Positions 10,901 to 22,433 of a stretch of 64,000 bases of DNA are shown here, in pieces (positions within the stretch are counted from its first letter, which is position 1; every line of letters starts with the position of its first letter). A program made the position numbers and the translations under genes. The notes below the pieces were generated by a model, which saw nothing but the letters and a program-made list of their open reading frames with translations, was not told the origin of the DNA and made no database searches. The DNA is from Conus ventricosus (Eukaryota; Mollusca; Gastropoda; Neogastropoda; Conidae), in NCBI GenBank assembly GCA_018398815.1, contig CM031612.1:5295888-5359887 (forward strand), in the 5' to 3' direction.

Positions 10901-11536
10901 AGCCCTGGCTCAAGGAAGGTACACATGGAGGCACAACCAAGTGCTCAAAGAAATTGTACAAGTAGTCTGGGCTAGTACCAACACCACAAAAGGGAGAATC
11001 AGGATCCAAAAGCACCCGCAACATTCTTCACGGCAGGAGGCAGCAAATCATGGCCAAGAACAACAGTGCCACTCGAAACATGCAGGCAGAGTCTGCTGGA
11101 TGGGGCAGATGACTGGGAGTGCACTGCAGACCTCCCAGAATGGAAGAGTCACCCAGAGATCATCAGCAAGAGTGGCATGAGACCAGACATAGTAGTCCAC
11201 TCTAAGTCAACCAAGCAGCTGATCATGATCGAGCTCACAGTGCCATATGAGAACAGAATGGAGGCAGCTCAAATCTACAAGACTGAAAAGTATGCTGATC
11301 TGGCAAACAGCCTGAGGAGAGAAGGCTATCAGGTCAAAGTCCTCACTGCAGAAATTGGAGCTAGGGGATTTGTAGGAACGTCTGCATACAGCCTCATGAA
11401 ACAGCTCTCAGTTGCAGGGAAGGAAAAAACCAGAGCCCTGAAAGCAATGGCAGAAGCGGCAGAGAGGTGTTCAAGCTGGATCTGGTCAAGGAGGAACAAA
11501 AGTGAACTTCATAAGGCTTAATTTCCTACAAATATC
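7993..11536 (+). mobile_element. Non-LTR retrotransposon, restriction-like-endonuclease type
   Basis: Order of parts: 5' UTR (7993-8265); N-terminal zinc finger; basic coiled region; reverse transcriptase (about 9090-9930); C-terminal CCHC finger with CPLCHEKQTVEHVLSSC (about 10845-10890); and a PD-(D/E)XK-like endonuclease (about 11180-11420). This architecture is that of early-branching LINEs (R2, R4/Dong, NeSL, CRE, Hero groups), which often insert at specific targets. I cannot fix the clade. Near-complete in length but with about six frame changes. No clear poly(A) tail is seen; a SINE follows at once. Confidence 0.88.
8266..11521 (+). pseudogene. RLE LINE polyprotein, frame-broken
   Basis: Likely start ATG at 8266. 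A C-x-C...H-x4-C zinc finger is encoded near 8293-8364 (CVCGKRF...IHRTKMGC). Then a Lys-rich segment (8690-8900). RT motifs: FRPISLLN, the A-motif D in WLDLANAYGS, GCAISPILF, and FMDDTTVIS as the catalytic C motif. The endonuclease shows PDIVV, 14 residues, then ELTVPYEN, and a K-x3-KY pattern. Frame changes are inferred near 8480-8505, 9075-9090, 9905-9920, 10053, 10150 and 10975-11020. At least two of these (10053 and 10150) are one-base changes in A runs, so consensus error is possible. Stop at 11519-11521. Confidence 0.85.
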
Positions 11537-11824
11537 AGGTGTCCTGTGGCTCAGTGGTTAAAGCGCGAGTCATTAAGGAGAAAATGAGCATGTCCAGAGG
11601 GTCATGGGTTCGAATCCCAGCCATGGCTCGTCCCAAGATGGGGGGAAAAAAAAGGGGCAGCAGAGGGACATCCGGAGTCATGAACCGGGTGTGGCCCAAC
11701 CCCCTAGAGTGTCAGGAGATAAGGGCCGAAACACTTGCTTGAAGGGGGCTTCTCTTCTGAGGACTCTCTGCTGCCGCGCTCTCCACGAGTTTCTTTCTAC
11801 TAGCGAAGAGCGGCGTGAGACTGA
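11537..11824 (+). mobile_element. tRNA-derived SINE
   Basis: Starts with a Pol III type 2 promoter: A box TGGCTCAGTGG near 11547-11557 and B box GGTTCGAATCC near 11607-11618. The spacing is longer than in a normal tRNA and the body continues for about 200 bp beyond the tRNA-like head (GATAAGGGCCGAAACACTTG and onward). It therefore is not a functional tRNA. It is inserted between the LINE 3' end and a second LINE fragment. Confidence 0.8.
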
Positions 11825-12032
11825 ATATTGTTTTCCACTCAGATATATCACAACAAATGATCCTGATCGAACTCACCTTGCCATACGAAAACAGAATGGC
11901 GCAAAGCTCACATCTACAAGACTGAGGCGTATGCCAGTCTAGCCAGCAGCTTGAGGGAATCTGGCTTCCCGGCCCAGGTTCTCGCCATAGAGGTTGGAGC
12001 CAGGAGATTTGTAGGCTCCTCAGCCTATTCAG
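11825..12032 (+). mobile_element. Second RLE LINE 3' fragment (endonuclease)
   Basis: Encodes a diverged copy of the same endonuclease: ILIELTLPYENRM near 11857-11895 and then, one frame over, AIEVGARRFVGSSAYS near 11985-12030. It parallels 11220-11400 of the full copy but with clear divergence, so it is a different subfamily or an older copy. Confidence 0.8.
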
Positions 12033-12125
12033 TTTCAGTTTCATCAAGGCGGTGTCACTCCGAATGGACTTGTCCATATACGCTGCACCACATCCACCAA
12101 GTTTTGAGACCCCACTGCGCATGAT
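12029..12125 (+). mobile_element. SINE-like conserved tail (mollusc type)
   Basis: The stretch TCAGTTTCAGTTTCATCAAG, then GGCGGTGTCACTCCG and TCCATATACGCTGCACCACA, resembles a repeat core I associate with gastropod genomes. This is recall of a common repeat, not a search result. The next 70 bp include AGCAGATGTCTGACC, which may be a further degraded part. Confidence 0.5.
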
Positions 12126-12279
12126 TTAAAGCTGATGGGTAAATGAATTAATAACTATGATGAAATTATGAAGAGGGTCTCGTGGCTGCGACTTAGCAGA
12201 TGTCTGACCTTCGTATGAGCCTGACCCGCTGGTCAGACCATGATGCACCTGACATTGGCTGTGCCATTGTTGTCATTGT

Positions 12280-12328
12280 AAGTGTGTGTGGTGAGTGTAC
12301 ACGTGTGTGTATGTGTGTGTAGGCACAT

Positions 12329-12386
<58 letters not shown>

Positions 12387-12485
12387 CAGTGCACGAGCGC
12401 ATGTGCATTTGACTATGATGTGTGTATGCGTGTGCATGTGTGTATGTCTGTGCATGAGTGTGTGTGTGTACGTACAAGTGCGCGC

Positions 12486-12524
<39 letters not shown>

Positions 12525-12530
12525 ACGCAC
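12280..12530. repeat. (GT)n microsatellite
   Basis: Interrupted GT tract with the longest pure run at about 12329-12382 and a second at 12487-12522. Confidence 0.95.
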
Positions 12531-12649
12531 TGCATGTTTCTTCCAACTGTCATGTTCAAGGTCCGTTTGTCTAGAGGGAAGAATTTGTGTAGGGGGTTAG
12601 TTTTGTTCAAGGATAACCTTAAGCAGAGTGTCATGTGTCTATAAAAAAA

Positions 12650-15600
12650 AACAACTTAGTTTTTACTTTACCTTTTAAACTCTCTGCAACCCCCTTCCAT
12701 CCTGCATTGTCATGTGTTTTCCATGTGGACTCGGGTTGCACGGGGGGTTAAACGTTGGCTGAGTGAGCTTCCTCTCACCTGCCAATCAGGGTGTTTTTTT
12801 TTTGGAAGCCGACCGGGGCAGTCGAGGTGGGGGTGGGATAGTGGGAGTGAGGACAACGTGTCGTGCAAGCCTTATGCTTGCAGTCTTTTCTGGTAACTGT
12901 ATTTTTTGTGAGGGATCCATATCCCTCGGGGAGCCACCACCGTTTCGCCTTTGAGGGAAACTGCGTTTCATTTTTTTTGGGAGATCCATATCTTCCGACT
13001 CTCGGCATCAGGTTTTTTACCTTTGGGTTGAACCAAACCGTAGTACTCCATACCCAGTTACCCTTTTTGTAGTATTCCTGTGATCAGTATCACAGTCGTG
13101 AATCCCCGTATTCACTTAGAGGCAGAAGCCTGTTTTTCTAAACTTTTAGGCCCTGACCAGGGTTCAGATACGAGCCGTGCAGGGCTTGCTATTCCAGCTC
13201 CTCAGGGAGTCCCGTTCACAAGTCTTGCTGGTGAGTATGTTGCGTAGTTAGTTCATATCTATTTTTCTTTTATTATTTATTTATTTCCAAATCTATTTTA
13301 ATGAATTGGTTTTCCTCCCAGCTATTACTTTAATTCTTTCATTATTTATTTTGTTGTGTTTGAGTATTATTTTCGTTTATCATTTTATTACCATTTCGTT
13401 TATACCAACTTTTAATTATTCATTTACTTCTAGGCCTTTTTTTTTTTTACATTTACAGCAGTAGGGCGTGTTATTCATTTTCCCCTCCAAATAATATTAT
13501 GTAGTGGTGTTGTGTTCTGTGTGTTGTCGCGTGCCTGTACCACATTCCGGGTCATGTGTCTTGCCCCACGTGTTTTGTGTGTTGGTGGTCGTCACTTGTT
13601 AATGCGCTTGTTCAGGACTTAGGCTTTTCTTTCCCATTTTTGTTGTCATTCTTGTAAATATTTAGGGCGCCCATAAGTTTATGTGGCGCTGTTAATGCTT
13701 CCGGCTTTTGTTTCCGGAAAAAAGAGTTGTCCCGAGGGAGATGATTCGTTGTTTTTTTTAGCTCAAGAGAGCCAACCCCGGGGTGTTTGACATAAACGGT
13801 TGTGAACGTTTATTGGGTATGTGTATGTAGGCAAAGTGTCTGAACCGGGGAAATTTTGTATTTAATATATTTGAGAACTGAAATTAGCAAGCGCTCTGCC
13901 AGTGCATTCCGTGCCTGTCCTTGTTACTCTCTGTAATGGATGTCTGCTTACGGGTTTTTGCTTTGCACCTGTTTATATGGGAAACCATCTTTTGTGTGTT
14001 TTCCAGGACTTCCTCTTCTTCCTCTTGTTGGTTTTTTCCTCCTTTCCCTCACCAGTGGCTGACTTACCTGTGTGCCGCTGCTGCTGCCGCCGACCTTGCA
14101 TCTGTGGCCGGTCTCGCCGTCTTTCCGGTTTCTGCTGTTGCCGCCATCGGTACCACAGCTGCTGCTGCGACCGCGGCTTGACCCCGCTGCCTCCATTTCT
14201 TCGTCGCCCACATCATCCCTCCCCTTTCCTCTCCAGTCTTCAGCCCTTTCTCCTCCTTGCCCCTTCCCGGGAACCCGCAAGGACTCCTCGCCCGGGGTCG
14301 GAACGAGGACGCCACCAGTCCGCCGTGCACCATCTTTGGAGAGAGGACCTTCATCCTGATCTCTTCATCTTGTGTTGCGCCGGCGACCCCACTCTCTACC
14401 CCTACAGCTTCGGGGGTCGCTGGTGCCACTGCTCTACCGGTGTTGGACGGCCGCCACACCTGGGTGCCTGGGTTGAGTGCATCTCACCTTCACCCTCGAA
14501 CCTTCGTGTCCTCGTCGTTGTGTGTAACTGTATCTCCTTGGAAGGAGAAAGGACGCTATCCTGTCTGCGACGTGGTGTGTATCCGACGGGCGGACGCGCT
14601 CTCCCTTCGCCGGACCCGCGCAGGACTGTCACGGTTGAGGCTTTGGGGGGGTCGGTCCGTAAGTCTGGCATCCACGTTTAATTATTGCAGAGATAAAGGA
14701 CAGGCATTAAATCGGTTTTGTCAGCAGAGCGCTTTATAATTCTATTATAGTTATGTTTGCCTAATATGAATGGTTTTGTTTTGCATTTCCACATATACTT
14801 GCTTTCCAGGGTTGTTGCCGCTGTATGGTGCGTTTTTTTGTGTGCAGGATTCTAGTTTACCTATCTCGCCAAGTTTAACCATGCACTGTTTATCAATCTT
14901 TCTGTGATGAACTGTTCCTTCGTCCCCGAAGTCGGAGTGTGGCTGCCCATGTGGGCGGGGGTAATCAAAAACGGTCACACACGTAATGTTCTCATCCCAG
15001 CTGATGCATTTGTGCCATAGTGTTCAAATACTTCGGCTGTTCGGATGATCCCAGGAGTCTTTTAGCCAGGGTACGACAACAACAACAACTGTTCCTTCGT
15101 CTGTTAGCGTTTAAAAAGAGTGAAATTAATGTTGGATGTTTAGTTACAGTCCTTAGCAGTTGAACTTCCCCAGTATACTACCCCATTCTTAGGGTATTGC
15201 CCAAGACGCTCCCCTTTGTTTTGGCCTTTCTTATTTAATGATCCAGTACTAACATTTCTCCTTCTGAACCGTAATCCGTCTCATCCCACAGGCTGATTTG
15301 CATCTTGGCAATCTTGATCATCCCTGTTTTAATTTTTGAGGGATCAGATTTTGGCAAGCATTCCTGTTTTTTTTTTAAAAATCTTCCTTGACCCCTTTGA
15401 TTGCATTCCGGCTCTACCTTACCTTCTGGCCCCACCCAGAATCCGACCGGGACGTGAATGTGGAGAGAGATTCGATTATTGTGTGCGTGTGCGTGTGTGT
15501 GTGTGTCCCTTCCATTTATTTACAGCCCTTTTGGAGTTATAAATGTATACCCGTCCTTATATATGTATGTAAACATGGTGTGAACATCTATGTTTTTTGC

Positions 15601-15735
15601 GACAGTAAAGTTTCAGTTTTTTTGTACTCGTATTTCCGTGTTTGGATTTGATGTTTGTGTGGTTAGCGCGATTGAGTTGGGATTGATCATAGCGTTTCCC
15701 TTGAACAATTACCACGTGACTTCACCCACGTGACA
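12650..15735. other. Three kilobases with no assigned gene
   Basis: No protein family recognised. The part 13990-14660 is CT-rich and CpG-rich with long but unconvincing open frames in several frames. Seen details: two related segments around GATCCATATCCCTC (12914) and GATCCATATCTTCC (12985); an AGGGAT-CCAT-ATCCCT hairpin at 12912-12927; a donor-like GGTGAGTATG at 13229-13238 after a short GC-rich block; and an acceptor-like CCTCACCAG before 14055. This could be an untranslated exon pair on the plus strand or an unrecognised repeat. Confidence 0.35.
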
Positions 15736-15772
15736 GTGTGTGTGTGTGTGTGCGTGCGTGTGCAGAAGTGCA

Positions 15773-15804
<32 letters not shown>

Positions 15805-16060
15805 AGCATGCCCCTGCGCGCACGTATCTGCACATGTATGTGTACATGTATGTGTGTATGCCTGTCTCTATTGACGTATAGGCATGTGCCTGTGTGTGTG
15901 CGCGAGCGCGTGTGTGTGTGTTCCTTGTGTCTGCGTGTATGTGCGCACATGTGTGTATGTATGTGCGCATGCACGCATGCGTATGTGTGTGCGCGTAAGC
16001 GCAAACGCATGTGTGCGTGTGCGTATTTGTGTGTGCGTGTGTGTGCGCGCGCGTGTGCTT
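15736..16060. repeat. Degenerate (GT/GC)n tract
   Basis: GT-rich repeat with many CGCA and ATGT interruptions; long Cys/Val or His/Thr frames are artefacts. Confidence 0.9.
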
Positions 16061-17308
16061 TCGTTTCACCTTTGATTGTGGGAAATGAACGTTCAGAACA
16101 TGACTTAACAACAAGAACGTGAACGTCATAGATCTCAAATTTCAGTACAATTCACGAATGTCTGTTAGCGGTGGGGTTAAGACACTTTAAAAAAAAAATA
16201 TAAAAAAAGACGCCATGAGACGCAACTAGCAAAATGTGCTAATTCGAATCCTAAAAAAAAAAAAAAAAAAAAAAAATTGTGTTGAACAAATAGCAATGCA
16301 ATCATGACCTAAAACCGTGGAAGAAAAAGGGTGAGAGAAAGACAATGTGAATAATTTATTTTTTTTAATGTGTTGAACAAAATTGAAAAATGTGTTGCAC
16401 GATTATACATGTGCAAACTATACAAGGGAAGGGAAGTGTAAACTGTAAAAGAAAGTTTCCATCACTTACACCACCTGATGATATTTCATCCAATCTTGAA
16501 ACCGTAAACATCGCCTACATATGTCTTTTGTACTATATTTCACACTCATCAATGTGGTACAACTGTGACTGCGCACACAGACATATATAAATAAGCGTGT
16601 GTAATTAAACTGATGGTGACAACAATGTTTTATAGTAATGAGATGAAGAATGATAATGATACATGTGAAAGAAATGAGAGAGAATTGTGCATGTAGAAGA
16701 AAGCAAAGAAAGAGGGTGAGGAGAAATGGCGATCTGTTTCTCTGCGACAGCTCACCACCCTCCACATGAAAACACACGTCGAAAGCGAGTAAACGTGTTC
16801 GTGGTTATTCTTGAATGACTTGTTCGATGTTAAACAAATATCATTGTAACAGATGTGTGGATTTGAAAGTGCCTTTCCCTCACCCAATCCTTTTACACAC
16901 TAGGGAGGGGGTGGGTGTAAAGGAAAAGACAACGATGACCCAAAAAAAAAAAAAATTTAAAGGCAACACGAAAAAGAAACAAATAAAATGAAATTTAAAA
17001 AAAAATGACAACTGAAAAAAAAATCAAAACGGCAAAGGGGTAAAAAGAATAAAATCGAAATCAAAACAAATTTTAAAAAAAGACAGAGAAAAAAAAAACT
17101 GGAATCGAAGTAAATACAGAAGGGGGGGGGGGGGGGGGGGTAGGACCTCGATCGAAAGTAGAAACAGAGAAAGAAGAAAACGGGTAGACAAACGGAAAGA
17201 AGGAAAGAAAGGGCAGAACGGAAAAAGGAAGGATCGAAAGGAGAAAAAATAGACGAAAGTCCTAGATGAATGAAACTTAAACAATAGGCTAAACACGTAG
17301 GCACAGCG

Positions 17309-17342
<34 letters not shown>

Positions 17343-17343
17343 C
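16061..17343. other. No gene seen; A-rich and G-run DNA
   Basis: Contains A runs (16254-16276, 17310-17339), a G run (17121-17140) and purine-rich low complexity. No exon supported. Confidence 0.5.
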
Positions 17344-17465
17344 TTGTTCACGCCTTTAGCGATTTCTGTGTAAATGTGTCACTGAACAAAACATTCGTAG
17401 ATTGTCATAATTTGGTCGCTCTTCAGCTTTGGGTGGTACTGCATTCAAGGGGAGGAGAGAAAATA
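17344..17465 (+). repeat. Dispersed repeat, copy 1
   Basis: Matches 23793-23915 with moderate divergence. Shared phrases include GTGTCACTGAACAAAACAT against GTGTCACAGAACAAAACAT, followed by GGGGAGGA. Nature unknown; neither copy shows coding or tRNA features. Confidence 0.65.
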
Positions 17466-18130
17466 GCTCTTAACGTGACGGGTTGCAGGCCTACAGCCAG
17501 TGTGTTACAAGGCGAGTTCACGTTACAGGCCTACGAGAGGGGAATATTTGGCGTGGATGTGGACACACGTGTGCTCTAGTATGACACAGTGAAATATAGA
17601 CATTCACACATAATTATTTGTTTGTGTGATGGTTGTAACATCTGTTATTGTCGGACAGGTACGGGTAGAATTTCAAACAGAAAAGGCGGTCGCCTGCTAT
17701 TCCAAAATCTGCCACAGGCACGAAGACCAACAATGGGAAACAAGGATATCAGTGCCAGAAGTTTCTGTTTGGCGAGGGACTAAGCGTCACCAGCAACTAG
17801 GTAGGACTAGAGACATCATAGATGCGTGTGCTAATTGTGAAGGGATGTGTTCGTGCCTGACAGTGGTGGGTGACAGAGGGAGTGGAAGGAAGGGGAGGGA
17901 AGGGGGAAATCTGGGTCAGCAGATCAAACATGGCGAGCTTGTATACCAGCAACGAATTTGACTGAGCAAACGAATTTGACCGCGACAAGACGTAAGACAA
18001 CCGCTGCTCGATTGCACTGCCCTCTCTATGGAGTTTTGTCCCTTGAACAGTTTGACGGCGATCGACGGATTTTCTGTAGGCCTATAATAATGATTGTATA
18101 GGAAATTGATCGTTCGCTCGCTCGCTTGAT
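17466..18130. other. No feature recognised
   Basis: No supported exon. AACGAATTTGAC occurs twice within 25 bp near 17952-17981. Confidence 0.35.
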
Positions 18131-18135
18131 TGCTC

Positions 18136-18136
<1 letters not shown>

Positions 18137-18176
<40 letters not shown>

Positions 18177-18471
18177 TCTCATGGAAAAACATAATCTGCA
18201 TTTTTCTGTACTTTTCAAGATTATTTATGTTTGTTTAAAGTTGTATAAGTTTTAATCGCTGATCATGATTAGTTGCTACTCACGCTCAGTCCCTCACCAG
18301 GGCAAAGGCAGGATGATAAAAAAACAAAAAAAACTGCATATGTTTGCTCATCTGTTACCCTTGGAAATAAAAATGATCACCATCATTCATGTTCACCACA
18401 ATGATGATGATGATGATCATCATCATCATCATTTCTCTCTCTCTCTCTCTCTGTCTCTGTCTCTCTCTGTC

Positions 18472-18540
<69 letters not shown>
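18137..18540. repeat. (CT)n microsatellites with (ATG/ATC)n between
   Basis: CT tracts at about 18137-18177 and 18433-18540. Between them lies a GATGATGATGATCATCATCATCATC stretch near 18401-18431 that is a self-complementary trinucleotide tract. Confidence 0.92.
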
Positions 18541-18541
<1 letters not shown>

Positions 18542-18639
18542 ATCCAGGTGCACCTTATCTTGTATGGTATTTGATCGTAATAGTTACATGCTTTCATTTT
18601 TGTACTCCCAGTTCTTATAGAACAGGGAGTACTTTAGAA

Positions 18640-19785
18640 TGGGAACGAAGAAATGCTGTGTGTGTGTGTGTCCGTGGTCAAAATGTGTTCCACTCGCTCC
18701 AGACAAACCTACTGGGCCGATCTTTCTTAAAATGTGTAGGTATGTTCATTATGGGTAATGGATGATGCCCGATGTTTTAGTTTACCGCTATAGCCGTTAC
18801 TAACGGCTGTAACGGTTTTTCTTCTTTACGGAATATCTCAGAAAGTACTCGGCCGATCTTTGTAAAAATGAGCAGGTACGTTCATTATGGGTCACGGATG
18901 ATGCCCGATGTTTTAGTTTACCCCGTTATAGCCGTTACTAACGGCTGTAACGGCCTGTAACGGTTTTTCTTCTTTATGGAATATCTCAGAAAGTACTTGG
19001 CCGACCTTTATGAAAATTAGCAGTTATGTTCATTATGGGTCACGGATGATGCCTGATGTTTTAGTTTGCCCCGTTATAGCCGTTACTAACGGTTGTAACG
19101 GCCTGCAACGTACGGTTTTTTCTTCTTTATGGAATATCTCAGAAAGTACTTGGCCAATTTATAAGCGGTTTGGATGATCTTGTGACAAATCGGAGCCTCT
19201 GTCCATATGTAGGCTAAGTGATATATAATGTTGAAATGGATTAAGCAACTGTTAAAAACCGTTATTCTGTCGTTATTTCTTATATATAGGTGGATTTTTA
19301 ATTAAATTTGGTATATATAAAGGTTATCACACACAAATGGCACTTCTATATAGTGTTTCAAAATTTGACCGTTAAAAACCGTTATTCTTGACATATTATC
19401 CGATTTGGATGAAATTTGACATGTACACAGGCTTTAGCCCAGTGAGGACTAAAATACCGGTTTCAAAAGTGTATAACGGTTATAACCGTTTAAACCGTTA
19501 TTTTTTTTATATATTGGTGTGTTTTAATGAAATTTTGTATATAGAAAGGCTATCACACACAAATGGCACTTTCATGTAGTGTTTCAAAATCTGACCGTTA
19601 AAAACCGTTATTCTTGACATATTGTCCGATTTGGATGAAATTTGGTATGTGCACAGGCTTTATCCAAGTGAGGACTGAAATACCGGTTTCTAAATAACCG
19701 TTAAAAACCGTTATTTTGCCTTTATTTCTTATCTCACAAAGCACTTGGCCGATTTACAAGCGGTTTGGAAAACTGGGAGTACGTT
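18640..19785 (-). repeat. CCGTTA-palindrome tandem array
   Basis: Three units of about 135 bp (18680-19160) each hold a 31-bp near-palindrome, left arm CCGTTATAGCCGTTA, centre C, right arm TAACGGCTGTAACGG, followed by GGAATATCTCAGAAAGTACT and GGCCGATC. Then two units of about 250 bp (about 19290-19790) share ACACACAAATGGCACTT, GACCGTTAAAAACCGTTATT and CCGATTTGGATGAAATTTG. The first unit type matches 612-905 in reverse. No open frame of note. Confidence 0.85.
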
Positions 19786-20101
19786 TATATGCTTCGCATC
19801 TTGTTTTTTTTAAACAATGTTTTCGGGTTTTCATGTACGCATTGTGTGTGTGTGTGTGTGTGTGTGTGTTCTTCCTTTTTTTTCTTTATTACTTTTTTTT
19901 CTTTTTCTCTCGCCCCCCCCCCCTTCCTTTTTTTGACAGCAGGATGAAAAAGGCTGTGAAACTTATTCTTTAACCCTCAACTGATACAGGCAATATTTCC
20001 TTGACACACCGCGACCGAAACACACACGTACAGTGCACGAGCGTGCGCGCAAACCTCCCTCCCCTCTCCCACGCACCCAAACACGCGCGCTGGCGCGTGC
20101 A

Positions 20102-20212
<111 letters not shown>

Positions 20213-20395
20213 TGACAGTCAGTCAGGCATGAAAGAATGAACCAACTCAAAACGACAGCCCTCCTTATTTCATCATGGGAGCAAGAGTTACCCTACTTGT
20301 TTAGTATTTTTGTTTAGTTTACTTGTTTTCTAATGTGCAAAATCGAGGAATATGCAAATCAGCAGAGAAGTACTTTGTTTGAACCTAAAGGTGCA

Positions 20396-20949
<554 letters not shown>

Positions 20950-20950
<1 letters not shown>

Positions 20951-22095
20951 GTTAAAGGAAAAGCTTATATATTTACATGGATATGTAAGGATGTGATTTT
21001 TTTTTTAAAGAACTAAATAGACAATTAAATTTTTATTAATAAAAAAACAAACCAGCAAATAATCGACCATAAATTTGAATGTACTTTTACTGACATGGCT
21101 GAATCTTGGGAATTTTTAGCTGGTGTTTTTTTACCAGCTGACAAGAAACTGTAAAGATTGAACGTTGATTTGGGGAGGACACGCTTCTTGGGTTGATTTT
21201 TGTTTCTTTCTAAGATTCAAGTATTGTAGGACATTCGAGAATAAAATGGAATTCGTCTCCAAGAGCAGTTATGTCACAATTTTTACACATGCAATTTTCA
21301 TTGGGAGCTATATTCCCTTTAACTCTTCAAGTGCATCGGAAACGAATTGAAGGTAAAAATGAACAAAACTGGTCACCGCGTAATGTTCTGTTCTTGCCCA
21401 TCATGTCTTAAAATTTGCGTACAAAAAAAGGTTTAGTGCATCGCTCTAACTCACTTTCCCAGTCACGCGTATAATTATCTTGAAGGGTTAACTTTTTTTG
21501 GTGTCTTTTTTGTTTGTTTTGTTGTTGTTACTGTGTTTTGTTTTTCCACAAAGTGCACCTTCAGAAGAGAAGAGTTGTGACTCCCAGATGCAGTGAAAGC
21601 CAGTGTAAACTAAAAGATTATGGATGTGATCCCGTGAGACCTATTGTTAATTTGTTGTAGATCATAAAGAACAGAACACAACGTTGAAATATTTTTCAAA
21701 TCACCCGAGCTCAATGTACTCCGAAAGCGAACAGCATCCTGCCATTACCCATTGCAGAAACAGGAAATTAACTAGTTTCCCCACAGTACATAGTAGTCAC
21801 TGCTTCTCTATGCAGCGCAAACAAAATATGTAAAGAGCTTTGTCAGAAAAGTGTCATCGACAGTCTAAACAGGAAGTACTTTCGTTATCATTCTAAACGC
21901 GTGCGCGCGCACACACACACACACACACCCCTCGGCTTACACACTATTACACAATTTGCTAAGGAAATCCTATGCGACACGTCCCGAATTGTCTCGCTAA
22001 CTTTGTTTAGCCGTGTATGTTTATAATGAACCTTTTGCGAAACACCTTACAGGATTTGAACACTCGCGGATAATTTTTTTTTTTTTTAAATGAGA

Positions 22096-22128
<33 letters not shown>

Positions 22129-22257
22129 AGTCGCCCAGGGATGCAGTAAAACTAGTGACGAAGGACAGAACTACGACACTTGAGGACCAAAGACAGAACC
22201 ACGACACATGAAGGACCAAGGACAGAACACAAAGATCAACCGTGTGCAACGAGACGT
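20950..22257. other. No gene seen
   Basis: AT-rich DNA without supported exons. A long G run is at about 22098-22127. It forms the 3' flank of the H1 gene. Confidence 0.45.
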
Positions 22258-22433
22258 CCATCCCACTTGGGAAGACGTGTGGCCCGAAGGCCAATTATGA
22301 AGACGATGGACAGAGAAAAGATGAACTTGGCAGCTGCCTTCTTGGCCATCCCACTTGGGAAGACGTGTGGCCCGAAGGCTATGGACAGCGACAAGATGAA
22401 AACGTTAACTTCTTGGCAACTGCCGTCTTGGGG
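22258..22433 (-). repeat. 88-bp tandem duplication at the H1 3' end
   Basis: 22258-22345 and 22346-22433 are related copies. Each (minus strand) carries Lys/Ala-type codons like the end of H1, a TCATCTT...CTGTCCAT stretch, a GGCC-TTCG-GGCC hairpin and TCTTCCCAAGTGGGATGG. The shared core starting CCATCCCACTTGGGAAGACG (plus strand) is identical for at least 30 bp. Confidence 0.8.

Noticed and set aside
11540..11625. tRNA gene
   Set aside because: A and B boxes are present but the cloverleaf cannot close and the distance between the boxes is abnormal; it is a SINE head. The same was concluded for the heads at 26870-26937, 33741-33810 and 43041-43115.
13902..14739. Several overlapping long frames in CpG/CT-rich DNA
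   Set aside because: Base composition lowers stop frequency in all frames; residues are Ser/Pro/Cys/Leu-rich with no domain, and different frames look equally plausible.
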